The notes below the pieces were generated by a model. That model was not told where the DNA came from and made no database searches. It saw only the letters and a program-made list of their open reading frames with translations. A stretch of DNA of 43,143 nt from Oscillospiraceae bacterium (GTDB lineage: Bacteria; Bacillota; Clostridia; Oscillospirales; Oscillospiraceae), in the NCBI GenBank assembly GCA_028691385.1, contig JAQUZL010000002.1, forward strand, positions 1 through 43,143. The letters are read 5' to 3'. Positions 30,133 to 37,980 of the stretch are shown in pieces. The position numbers and the translations under genes are program-made. Position 1 is the first letter of the stretch, and each line of letters opens with the position of its first letter.

Positions 30133-33100
30133 TTATTTGGTGCGTTCCAGCTTTACCAGATGTTCGTACTTTTCCTTTGCCTGTACTTCCGCTTCCGCGA
30201 ACAGCTTGCGCGCGCGGTCTGGGAAGGTGCGGTTGAGGGAGCTGTATCGAACCTCACTCATGATGTAATCGTTATAGTTTGCGCTGGGTTCGCCGGAATC
30301 CATATGGAATGGGCGCTCCTTGCGCGGGTCAAAGCGGAACAGATGCCAGTAGCCGGCCTCCACTGCGCGCTTCATGGTTTCCTGCGATTTGCCCATACCG
30401 GCCTTTGCGCCGTGATTGATGCACGGGGAATAGGCGATAATCAGCGATGGACCCGGATAGGCCTCCGCCTCCTGAATGGCCTGCACGGTCTGCTGATAGT
30501 CCGCGCCCATGGCAATCTGCGCCACATAGACATAGCCGTAGGCCATGGCAATTTGCGCCAAATCCTTTTTCTTCAGTTCCTTGCCCGCAGCGGTAAACTG
30601 GGCAACCGCGCCGGTCGGCGTGGCCTTGGAGGCCTGCCCGCCGGTGTTGGAATAGACCTCGGTGTCAAAGACGAACAGATTGACATTCTTGCCGGAAGCA
30701 AGCACGTGATCCACGCCGCCATAGCCAATGTCGTAGGCCCAGCCGTCGCCGCCGAAAATCCAGACGGACGGCTTCGGGAACAGGTCGCGCATGCTGTAAA
30801 TTTCCATTGCGGCGGGAGAACCGTCATCCAGCAGCTGCGCTTCCAGCTTCTTTGCGCTCTGCAGGGAATCCGGGCCGTTGTCCATACTGTTGAACCATGC
30901 CTGCGCCGCTGCGCGGGTGCGGGTGTGCGTATATTCATCGGCCAGCAGCTTGGAAATCAGGTCAATGAGCTTTGCGCGGCGCTGCTCAACGGCCAACTTC
31001 ATACCAAGGCCAAATTCGGCGTTATCCTCAAACAGCGAGTTTGCCCAAGCCGGCCCTTTGCCCTCGTGGTTGACGGTGTAGGGCGTGGTGGGAGCAGAAC
31101 CGCCCCAGATGGAGGAGCAGCCGGTGGCGTTGGCAATCATCATGCGTTCGCCGAAGAGCTGGGTGACCAGTTTTGCGTAGGGCGTTTCACCGCAGCCGGC
31201 GCACGCGCCGGAGAACTCGAACAGCGGCTGTTGGAACTGGGAACCCTTGACTGTGAAGCGGCTGTAGGGAACTTTCTTCTCGGAATAGTGTGCCACGGCA
31301 TAGTCGAACGAAGCCTGTTCCTTGCGCAGCGCATTGAGCGGCAGCATTTCCAGCGCTTTGTTTTTGGCCGGGCAGACATTGACGCAGGAGCCGCAGCCGG
31401 TGCAGTCCATGACCGAGGGAATAATGGAGAAATAATATTTTTCCATGCCCTTGCCGTTCATGCGCTTGGCCTTAATGTCCTCCGGTGCGGCGGCAAATTC
31501 CTTGCCGTCGAGGACAAACGGACGGATGACGCTGTGGGGGCAGACAAAGGCGCAGCGGTTGCACTGGACGCAGTTATCCGGAATCCATGCGGGCACCTGC
31601 GTGGCGATGCCGCGCTTTTCAAAGGCGGCAGAGCCTTGCGGCAGCGTGCCGTCGGCAATCTGCTGCGTTTTGGAAACCGGAATGGTGTCACCCAGCATGG
31701 CGTTGGAGGGAAACTGAATTTCGGTGGCAAATTCGTCCAACGCATCGTTGCCGGTGGGCTTAAAGTGCGCGGCGGGATGCTTGGCGGGCGCCGGATTCAT
31801 CCAGGATTCCGGCACGTCAATTTTGACAATATTGTCAAGGCCGGCGTCTACCGCGGCAAAGTTCATATTGATGACGTCGTCGCCCTTGTGGCCGTAGGAT
31901 GCAACAATGGCGTCCTTCATGTACTTGACGGCGTCGGCAATGGGGATAATGTCGGTCAGCTTGAAGAATGCGGACTGCAAAATGCTGTTATATTTATTGC
32001 CCAGCCCCAGCTTTTCGCCAAGACCTACTGCGTCGATGGTGTAAACCTGCACATGGTTTGCGGCAATATAGCGCTTGGCCTCGGCTGGCAGCTTCTTGTC
32101 AAGGGTCTTGAGATCATAGTTGCAGTTGATGAGGAAGATGCCGTTGGGCTTACAGTCCTGCGCCATCGGGTATTTTTCCAAATAGGCGGCATTGTGGCAG
32201 GCGACGAAATCCGACTCGGTGACGTAGTAGGTCGAGCGAATGCGCGCCGGGCCAAAGCGCAGATGGGAAACGGTTACGCCACCGGACTTTTTGGAGTCAT
32301 ACTGGAAATAGGCCTGCACATTGAGATCGGTGTGGTCACCGATGATTTTGATGGAGTTTTTGTTGGCGCCGACCGTACCGTCCGAGCCAAGTCCCCAGAA
32401 TTTGCAGGACTTATTCTCCGGCGGCTGGGTGTCAATGTGGCGCTCGATCGGCAGCGACAGATGGGTCACATCGTCGTCGATGCCGATGGTAAACGGGTGC
32501 TGCGGCTCGTCTTTCATCATGTTCAGGTAGACTGCGACGTAGCAGGCAGGGCCGGTATCCTTAGAACCGAGGCCATAGCGGCCACCATAGACGGGCACAG
32601 CGCCAAATTCGGTGCCGTGGAGTGCGGCGATGACGTCGAGATACAGCGGCTCGCCGATAGAGCCCGGCTCCTTGGTGCGGTCGAGTACGGAAATCTTTTT
32701 GACGGTTTTCGGCAGCACGGCAGTTAAGTACTTGGCGGAGAACGGACGGTACAGATGCACGTTAATCATGCCGACCTTTTCGCCCTGACCGGTGAGGTAA
32801 TCCACCACTTCCTTGATGGCGTCGCAGCCGGAGCCCATGGCGATGATGACATATTCTGCGTCGGGGCAGCCGTAATAACCAAAGGGCTTGTATTCGGTGC
32901 CGAGCTTCTCGTTCACCTTATCCATATAGGACGCAACAATATCAGGAAATGCGTCATAGTGCAGGTTGCTGGCCTCGCGCGTCTGGAAGAAGATATCCGG
33001 ATTCTGCGCCGAGCCCTTCAGCACAGGATGGTTGGGATTGAGCGCCGAAGCGCGGAAGCTGTTCAGCGCGTCTGTGTCAACCATGGCGCGCAGGTCATCA

Positions 33101-33663
33101 TAATCCCAGACGCCGATTTTCTGAATCTCATGGGAGGTGCGGAAGCCGTCAAAGAAGTGCAGAACGGGCATGTGCCCCGCGATGGCGGTCAGGTGCGCCA
33201 CAGCGCCAAGATCCATGACCTGCTGCGGATTGGAAGAGGCCAGCATGGCATAGCCGGTGCTGCGGCAGGACATGACGTCGGAATGGTCGCCGAAAATGCA
33301 CAGCGCATGGGTGGCCAGCGTTCTTGCCGAAACGTGAACCACGCTCGGCAGTCGCTCTGCGGCAATTTTATACATGTTGGGAATCATCAGCAGCAGACCC
33401 TGGGACGCGGTGTAGGTCGTGGTGAGCGCGCCGGCCAGCAGCGAGCCGTGCACTGCGCCGGACGCGCCGCCTTCGGACTGCATTTCTGAAATTCGGACAG
33501 GTTGGTTGAAGATGTTCTTTTTGCCGTTGGCAGACCATTTGTCCGTCAGCTCGGCCATGACAGAAGACGGAGTGATGGGATAGATGGCGGCAACTTCGGT
33601 GAATGCGTAAGAAACATGCGCAGCAGCGGTATTGCCGTCCATAGACTTCAAGGCTCTTGTCAT
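30133..33663 (-). CDS. nifJ: Pyruvate:ferredoxin (flavodoxin) oxidoreductase, single-chain
   Basis: 1176 residues, the normal length for homodimeric PFOR. It oxidatively decarboxylates pyruvate to acetyl-CoA and CO2 and reduces ferredoxin, the central step of fermentative clostridial metabolism. Domains in order: pyrimidine-binding (MDGNTAAAHVSYAFTE ... AIYPITPSSVMAE), gamma, a 2x[4Fe-4S] ferredoxin domain (CVQCNRCAFVCPHSV and CTGCGSCVNVCP), the CAGCGETPYAKL proximal cluster region, and the TPP domain with GGDGWAYDIGYGG and NTGGQASKATP. ATG 33663 has GGAGG 7 bases upstream; the 40-residue longer version would begin at or beyond the promoter. A 6-bp hairpin sits at the 5' end of the predicted message. 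Confidence 0.97.
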   Translation of the reverse strand: MTRALKSMDGNTAAAHVSYAFTEVAAIYPITPSSVMAELTDKWSANGKKNIFNQPVRISEMQSEGGASGAVHGSLLAGALTTTYTASQGLLLMIPNMYKIAAERLPSVVHVSARTLATHALCIFGDHSDVMSCRSTGYAMLASSNPQQVMDLGAVAHLTAIAGHMPVLHFFDGFRTSHEIQKIGVWDYDDLRAMVDTDALNSFRASALNPNHPVLKGSAQNPDIFFQTREASNLHYDAFPDIVASYMDKVNEKLGTEYKPFGYYGCPDAEYVIIAMGSGCDAIKEVVDYLTGQGEKVGMINVHLYRPFSAKYLTAVLPKTVKKISVLDRTKEPGSIGEPLYLDVIAALHGTEFGAVPVYGGRYGLGSKDTGPACYVAVYLNMMKDEPQHPFTIGIDDDVTHLSLPIERHIDTQPPENKSCKFWGLGSDGTVGANKNSIKIIGDHTDLNVQAYFQYDSKKSGGVTVSHLRFGPARIRSTYYVTESDFVACHNAAYLEKYPMAQDCKPNGIFLINCNYDLKTLDKKLPAEAKRYIAANHVQVYTIDAVGLGEKLGLGNKYNSILQSAFFKLTDIIPIADAVKYMKDAIVASYGHKGDDVINMNFAAVDAGLDNIVKIDVPESWMNPAPAKHPAAHFKPTGNDALDEFATEIQFPSNAMLGDTIPVSKTQQIADGTLPQGSAAFEKRGIATQVPAWIPDNCVQCNRCAFVCPHSVIRPFVLDGKEFAAAPEDIKAKRMNGKGMEKYYFSIIPSVMDCTGCGSCVNVCPAKNKALEMLPLNALRKEQASFDYAVAHYSEKKVPYSRFTVKGSQFQQPLFEFSGACAGCGETPYAKLVTQLFGERMMIANATGCSSIWGGSAPTTPYTVNHEGKGPAWANSLFEDNAEFGLGMKLAVEQRRAKLIDLISKLLADEYTHTRTRAAAQAWFNSMDNGPDSLQSAKKLEAQLLDDGSPAAMEIYSMRDLFPKPSVWIFGGDGWAYDIGYGGVDHVLASGKNVNLFVFDTEVYSNTGGQASKATPTGAVAQFTAAGKELKKKDLAQIAMAYGYVYVAQIAMGADYQQTVQAIQEAEAYPGPSLIIAYSPCINHGAKAGMGKSQETMKRAVEAGYWHLFRFDPRKERPFHMDSGEPSANYNDYIMSEVRYSSLNRTFPDRARKLFAEAEVQAKEKYEHLVKLERTK

Positions 33664-33681
33664 TTGATATCCTCCTAAAGC

Positions 33682-33700
33682 GGCTGCGATGGATGCAGCC
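33682..33700 (-). promoter_or_regulatory. 5' leader hairpin of the PFOR message
   Basis: GGCTGC and GCAGCC form a 6-bp stem with a 7-base loop. From the predicted start (near 33706) the hairpin would occupy roughly positions +6 to +24 of the transcript, just before the ribosome site, a placement typical of mRNA-stabilising 5' hairpins (inference). Confidence 0.45.
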
Positions 33701-33712
33701 TTCTTGATACTC

Positions 33713-33741
33713 ATTTTATCAGTAAATTTGAAATTTGTAAA
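33713..33741 (-). promoter_or_regulatory. Promoter for the PFOR gene
   Basis: On the minus strand: TTTACA (33741-33736), 17-bp spacer, TAAAAT (33718-33713). The leader to ATG 33663 is about 43 bases. Confidence 0.68.
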
Positions 33742-33832
33742 TATTACACAAGCGAAAAGATGCGATTTTGTACATTTCAACAACTATTGGATAGGAAAAA
33801 TTGAATTTACGAAAAGAATGCATAAAGGGAAA

Positions 33833-33861
33833 TTGAATTTTATGACGTTATAGGGTATGAT
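33833..33861 (+). promoter_or_regulatory. Promoter for comM/yifB and following genes
   Basis: TTGAAT (33833-33838), 17-bp spacer, TATGAT (33856-33861). The -10 overlaps the ATG at 33857, so that ATG cannot be the start codon of the downstream gene. An 11-bp direct repeat AAATTGAATTT occurs at 33798-33808 and 33830-33840, 32 bp apart, the second copy covering the -35 box. Confidence 0.62.
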
Positions 33862-33895
33862 AAACACGATATTTGTAGAATTAGGCGGTGAGTGC

Positions 33896-35410
33896 GTGCT
33901 CTATAATGTGACTTCCATGGGAATCAGCGGGATTGACGGCTACATGGTTTCTGTGGAGTGCTATATTTCCAACGGCCTGCCGGAGTTTGACGTGGTGGGT
34001 TTGCCGGATGCGGCGGTCAAGGAATCGCGGGAACGCGTGCGCGCTGCCATCAAAAACTGCGGCTTCAAATTTCCGGTCAGCCGGATTACGCTGAATCTTG
34101 CGCCGGCCGGAACAAAAAAATCCGGCACCTTATATGATCTGCCGATTTTAATCGGCATTCTGGCCGCAAGCGGCGAGCTGAAGCTGCCCAAAAAACGCAG
34201 CGCATTTTTGGGAGAGCTGAGCCTGGAGGGCGTTCTGCGCCCGGTGCGTGGTGTGCTGCCCATGGCGATTGCCGCCGCCAAGTCCGGGATTGAGGAACTG
34301 TATGTGCCGGAACAAAATGCAGCGGAGGCGACGCTTGCGGAAAATGCGACGGTTTTTCCTGTCCATGACGTGCGCCAGCTGGTTGCGCACTTGACGGGCG
34401 AAGCGCCCATTGCGCCGGCGCCATTATGGATGCCCCAGCGTTCACACCGGCTGATGCCGGATTTTGCGGACGTCAAGGGGCAGGACAGCGTCAAGCGCGC
34501 GCTGGAGGTTGCCGCGGCCGGCTCACACAATATTTTGCTAATTGGCCCGCCCGGCTCCGGCAAGAGTATGCTGGCAAAGCGCCTGCCGTCCATTCTGCCC
34601 AACATGACCCGCGAGGAAGCGCTGGAGGTGACAGAGGTGCACTCGGTTGCGGGGATGCTTCCGCAGGACGCGCCGATGATGACCGAGCGGCCGTTTCGCC
34701 ACCCGCATCACACGGTTTCCGCCATCGCCCTTGCCGGCGGCGGCAGCGCGCTGAAGCCGGGTGAAATATCCCTTGCAAATCAGGGCGTGCTCTTTTTGGA
34801 CGAATTGCCGGAATTTCGCTCCGACGCGCTGGAGATTTTGCGACAGCCGCTGGAAGACGGCCGCGTGACCATTTCCCGCGTCAACGGTACGGTGGAATAT
34901 CCCAGTCAGTTTATGCTGGTGTGCGCAATGAATCCCTGCAAGTGCGGCTGGTATGGCCATCCGACGAGAAGGTGCACCTGTACGCCGGATGGGGTGCGGC
35001 GCTATCAAAGCCGGGTATCCGGCCCGCTACTTGACCGCATTGACATTATGATTGAGGTACCTGCGGTGGAGTTTGAAGATTTGCGCGCCAAAGCGAGCGG
35101 GGAAGCGTCTGCGCCAATCAAGGCGCGTGTCGATGCCGCGCGCGCCTTGCAGACCGCACGCTTTGCAGGCAGCGCAATGCGCAGCAACGCCCAGATGGGG
35201 CCTGCGGAAACACAGCGATTTTGCCGCTTGGACGATACCTGTGCGGCGCTGATGAAACAGGCCTTTGCGCGCCTGAACATGACTGCGCGCAGCTATGACC
35301 GCGTTTTGAAGGTGGCGCGTACCATTGCCGATTTGTCCGGCAGCGCGGAGATCGCGCCGGAGCACATTGCCGAAGCAATTCAGTACCGGACGATGGAGCT
35401 TGGAAAATGA
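33896..35410 (+). CDS. comM: ComM/YifB-family Mg-chelatase-like AAA+ ATPase
   Basis: 504 residues with an N-terminal Lon-protease-like fold domain (ISGIDGYMVSVECYISNGLPEFDVVGLPDAAVKESRERV), a central AAA+ ATPase with Walker A IGPPGSGKSMLAKR (about residue 217) and Walker B LFLDELPEF, and a C-terminal Mg-chelatase-like helical region. CNPCKCGWYGHPTRRCTCTP-type Cys in the middle suggest a zinc knuckle. In ComM the protein is a DNA branch-migration helicase used in natural transformation. The start is GTG 33896 with AGGCGG 7 bases upstream; ATG 33857 overlaps the promoter -10. It is first in a run with a prepilin gene, thiI and pncC, compatible with a DNA uptake link for the prepilin. Confidence 0.93.
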   Translation: MLYNVTSMGISGIDGYMVSVECYISNGLPEFDVVGLPDAAVKESRERVRAAIKNCGFKFPVSRITLNLAPAGTKKSGTLYDLPILIGILAASGELKLPKKRSAFLGELSLEGVLRPVRGVLPMAIAAAKSGIEELYVPEQNAAEATLAENATVFPVHDVRQLVAHLTGEAPIAPAPLWMPQRSHRLMPDFADVKGQDSVKRALEVAAAGSHNILLIGPPGSGKSMLAKRLPSILPNMTREEALEVTEVHSVAGMLPQDAPMMTERPFRHPHHTVSAIALAGGGSALKPGEISLANQGVLFLDELPEFRSDALEILRQPLEDGRVTISRVNGTVEYPSQFMLVCAMNPCKCGWYGHPTRRCTCTPDGVRRYQSRVSGPLLDRIDIMIEVPAVEFEDLRAKASGEASAPIKARVDAARALQTARFAGSAMRSNAQMGPAETQRFCRLDDTCAALMKQAFARLNMTARSYDRVLKVARTIADLSGSAEIAPEHIAEAIQYRTMELGK

Positions 35411-35447
35411 TCCTGTATCCAGATACTGGCCAAAACAGGAGGCGCAT

Positions 35448-36221
35448 ATGAAGAATAAGATCCATAGGCTGCTGCGCCAAACATCAGGCTTTACGCTGAT
35501 GGAGCTGCTGCTGGCGGTGGCAATTATCGGAGCACTGGCCGCTATCGCGATGCCGGCGCTTTCCACACAGATTGAAGGTGCGCGCGCGTCGGTGTGCGAG
35601 ATGAATCGCAGCGCGCTTTATACATACCTCTCCACACAGAAGGTGATTGCGCGGTATGCGTCGTTGGAAGAGGCCTACCAGGATATGACTGCGGAACAAA
35701 AAGAATCCTACGGATGCCCGAGTCACGGTACCATTGCCGTTTCAAAAAACACCGTTACCTGCACCAAGCACGTACCCGGCAGCGATATGGATGCAATCAT
35801 GGAGACGGTTGGTTCTATGGGGCCTTCCAGCAATGGCTTTGACGCCATACGCACGTTTTATGAGGCGAACGGAAATGCCCTGCCGGAACTGAAAAAGGAC
35901 AGCACCGTCTGGAACACGCTGTTTGGCGACCGGGCGCTGCACCAGAATCCCTCGGTGCTCTATTGGCGACCGTCGCGCATGCTCATCAACGGCAAAGAAT
36001 CGTATGTGCTCTTTGCCAGTGCGGTAGCGTATGTTCCCAGCCAGTCCAATAACAGCGGCATCAACGCCGCTTGGAGCGGCTTTGCCTGTTACTATAATGG
36101 CGTTTATTATGTATCCACCAAGGCAAACTATAAAGGCGATATGGATAACGCATCGGTTGCCGGCTGCGGGGATCCGGTGGAAACATGGCTGCAGTCCCAT
36201 TACTGGAAAAAGGTTTCCTGA
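35448..36221 (+). CDS. Type IV prepilin-like protein
   Basis: 257 residues with a textbook prepilin leader: MKNKIHRLLRQTSG|FTLMELLLAVAIIGALAAIAMPAL is described here by its parts, a 14-residue basic leader ending in Gly14, Phe15 as the N-methylated first residue, Glu at mature position 5 and a hydrophobic helix of about 20 residues. The globular part contains Cys at several positions and a Tyr/Asn-rich C-terminal region. CAGGAGG lies 5 bases before ATG 35448. The neighbour comM starts the operon, but no prepilin peptidase, assembly ATPase or platform protein is in the window, so the assembly system must be elsewhere or the protein is a solitary pseudopilin. Confidence 0.88.
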   Translation: MKNKIHRLLRQTSGFTLMELLLAVAIIGALAAIAMPALSTQIEGARASVCEMNRSALYTYLSTQKVIARYASLEEAYQDMTAEQKESYGCPSHGTIAVSKNTVTCTKHVPGSDMDAIMETVGSMGPSSNGFDAIRTFYEANGNALPELKKDSTVWNTLFGDRALHQNPSVLYWRPSRMLINGKESYVLFASAVAYVPSQSNNSGINAAWSGFACYYNGVYYVSTKANYKGDMDNASVAGCGDPVETWLQSHYWKKVS

Positions 36222-36267
36222 CGCGGCTGCGCGATGGACGATAAAATCTATTTTTGGAGGAATCCAC

Positions 36268-37446
36268 TTGAACGAATTATTTTTACTGAAGCTTGGCGAA
36301 ATTGTGCTGAAAGGGCAGAATCGCCGCAGCTTTGAAAAACAGCTGACCAGCAACATTGCCCGCCGTTTGCGCGGCTATGGCGATTTTCAGATCTCTCTTG
36401 TACAGTCCACCGTCTATGTGGAGCCGGAAAATGAGGATTGCGATCTCGATGCGGCGTGGGACGCCTGCGGCGCGGTGTTCGGCGTCGTGAGCCGTAACCG
36501 CTGCCGTGCCTGCGAAAAGGATATGGATCGCATTTTTGACACCGTGCTGGATTACCTCGGCGATGAACTGACCACGCAGAGCAGCTTTAAGGTGGAATCG
36601 AAGCGCTCGGACAAGCGCTTTCCGCTGAATTCCATCCAGATTTCGCAGGATATTGGCGGCCGACTGGCCGACGCCTTCCCGCAGGTCAAGGTGGATGTGC
36701 ATCATCCGGCCTATACCGTCATGGTGGAGGTGCGGGAAAAAGCTGCCTATGTCCATGGCCCGGCGGTGCCGGGCGCGGGCGGCCTGCCCACCGGCATGGG
36801 AAATAAGGCGGCGGTGCTGCTTTCCGGCGGCATTGACAGCCCGGTGGCCGGGTATATGATGGCCAAGCGCGGCATGGAGATCGAGTGCGTCCACTTCTTC
36901 TCTTATCCGTATACCTCGCTGCGCGCCAAGGAAAAGGTGCTGGAGCTTGCGCGGCTCATGTGCAAATACTGCGGCCGCATGACGGTGGACGTGGTCGGCT
37001 TCACCGAGATTCAGGAGGCCATTCGCGACCAATGCCCCGAGGAATACTTTACGCTGATTATGCGCCGGTTTATGATGCGCATTGCCCAGCGGATTGGACA
37101 GGATCACGGCTGCCGCTGTCTGGTCACGGGCGAAAGCCTTGGGCAGGTTGCCAGCCAGACAATGGAAGCCATTTGCGTCACCGATGCGGTTTGTGAAATC
37201 CCGGTTTTTCGACCGGCCATCGGCCTGGACAAAGAGGAAATCGTCACCATTGCCCGGCGAATTGGCACGATGGAAACCTCCATTTTGCCATACGAGGATT
37301 GCTGTACCGTCTTTACGCCAAAGCATCCCAAAACCAAGCCGAATCTGCAGATTGTGATGGAGGCGGAGCAAAACATGGACGTTGAGGGTCTGATTGCCCG
37401 CGCCATAGAAAGCACGGAAAAGGTGACCGTGAAGTACTATGGATGA
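36268..37446 (+). CDS. thiI: tRNA 4-thiouridine synthase ThiI
   Basis: 392 residues. N-terminal ferredoxin-like and THUMP domains bind tRNA (LLKLGEIVLKGQNRRSFEKQL at the start); the PP-loop ATPase follows with SGGIDSPVAGYMM (about residues 186-194), which adenylates U8 of tRNA before sulfur transfer. ThiI is also linked to thiamine thiazole synthesis in some bacteria. The C-terminal rhodanese domain of E. coli ThiI is absent, as is common in Bacillota. The start is TTG 36268, with GGAGG (36256-36260) 7 bases upstream. The stop overlaps the pncC start by 8 bp. Confidence 0.94.
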   Translation: MNELFLLKLGEIVLKGQNRRSFEKQLTSNIARRLRGYGDFQISLVQSTVYVEPENEDCDLDAAWDACGAVFGVVSRNRCRACEKDMDRIFDTVLDYLGDELTTQSSFKVESKRSDKRFPLNSIQISQDIGGRLADAFPQVKVDVHHPAYTVMVEVREKAAYVHGPAVPGAGGLPTGMGNKAAVLLSGGIDSPVAGYMMAKRGMEIECVHFFSYPYTSLRAKEKVLELARLMCKYCGRMTVDVVGFTEIQEAIRDQCPEEYFTLIMRRFMMRIAQRIGQDHGCRCLVTGESLGQVASQTMEAICVTDAVCEIPVFRPAIGLDKEEIVTIARRIGTMETSILPYEDCCTVFTPKHPKTKPNLQIVMEAEQNMDVEGLIARAIESTEKVTVKYYG

Positions 37447-37918
37447 GTTGGCGCAGCGCGCGGTTGCGCGGTTGAAGCAAGCGGAAAAAACACTTGCCAC
37501 GGCGGAATCCTGCACGGGCGGGCTGCTGGGCAAGCTGATTACGGATGTTTCTGGTAGCTCCGCCGTCTATCCCGGCGGCGTGATTTCCTATTCCAATGGC
37601 GTCAAGCACAATTTGCTTGGCGTTTCACAGGAAAATCTTGACGCCTTTGGCGCGGTGTCAGAACCGGTAGCGCGCCAGATGGCGCATGGCGCGCGCCGCG
37701 CAATTGGCGCGGATATCGGCATTGGCGTCACGGGCATTGCCGGGCCCAACAGCGACGATACAAAAAAGCCGGTCGGTCTTGTGTATCTTTGCCTGGAGGA
37801 CGACCACGGCAGTATTTGCCGGGAGCTGCACCTGCATGGCGCGCGGGACGAAATTCGCAGCGCATCCGCGCAGGCCGCGTTGGAGCTGCTGCTCGAAGCA
37901 TTGGATGGCGTCCATTAA
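37439..37918 (+). CDS. pncC: Nicotinamide-nucleotide amidase (CinA C-terminal domain)
   Basis: 159 residues, the stand-alone CinA C-terminal domain. Signatures: TLATAESCTGGLLGKLITDVSGSSAVYPGGVISYSN, then AVSEPVARQMAHGARRAIGADIGIGVTGIAGP, and KKPVGLVYL. The enzyme deamidates nicotinamide mononucleotide to nicotinate mononucleotide in NAD salvage. ATG 37439 overlaps the thiI stop as ATGGATGA, the same 8-bp overlap seen between dnaK and mutY, so it is probably translated by coupling. It ends at a long bidirectional terminator. Confidence 0.95.
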   Translation: MDELAQRAVARLKQAEKTLATAESCTGGLLGKLITDVSGSSAVYPGGVISYSNGVKHNLLGVSQENLDAFGAVSEPVARQMAHGARRAIGADIGIGVTGIAGPNSDDTKKPVGLVYLCLEDDHGSICRELHLHGARDEIRSASAQAALELLLEALDGVH

Positions 37919-37922
37919 AACA

Positions 37923-37970
37923 GAAAACGGCGGGCAGCAAACCGGATTCGGTTTGCTGCCCTCCGTTTTC
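37923..37970. terminator. Bidirectional terminator between pncC and the LRR gene
   Basis: A stem of about 22 bp with one mismatch: GAAAACGG and GGGCAGCAAACCG on the left (37923-37944), a GATT loop, and the complement on the right (37949-37970). T-rich on both exits. Confidence 0.9.
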
Positions 37971-37980
37971 TTGTAGGAAA

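Noticed and set aside
30160..32727. Plus-strand frame of 855 codons opposite the PFOR gene
   Set aside because: Antisense shadow; the minus strand encodes a full-length PFOR with all cluster motifs.
33664..33783. PFOR start up to 40 codons further upstream
   Set aside because: The region holds the promoter -10 and -35 boxes, and the good ribosome site serves ATG 33663.
36283..37533. Minus-strand frame of 416 codons opposite thiI and pncC
   Set aside because: Antisense shadow of two recognised genes, no ribosome site.
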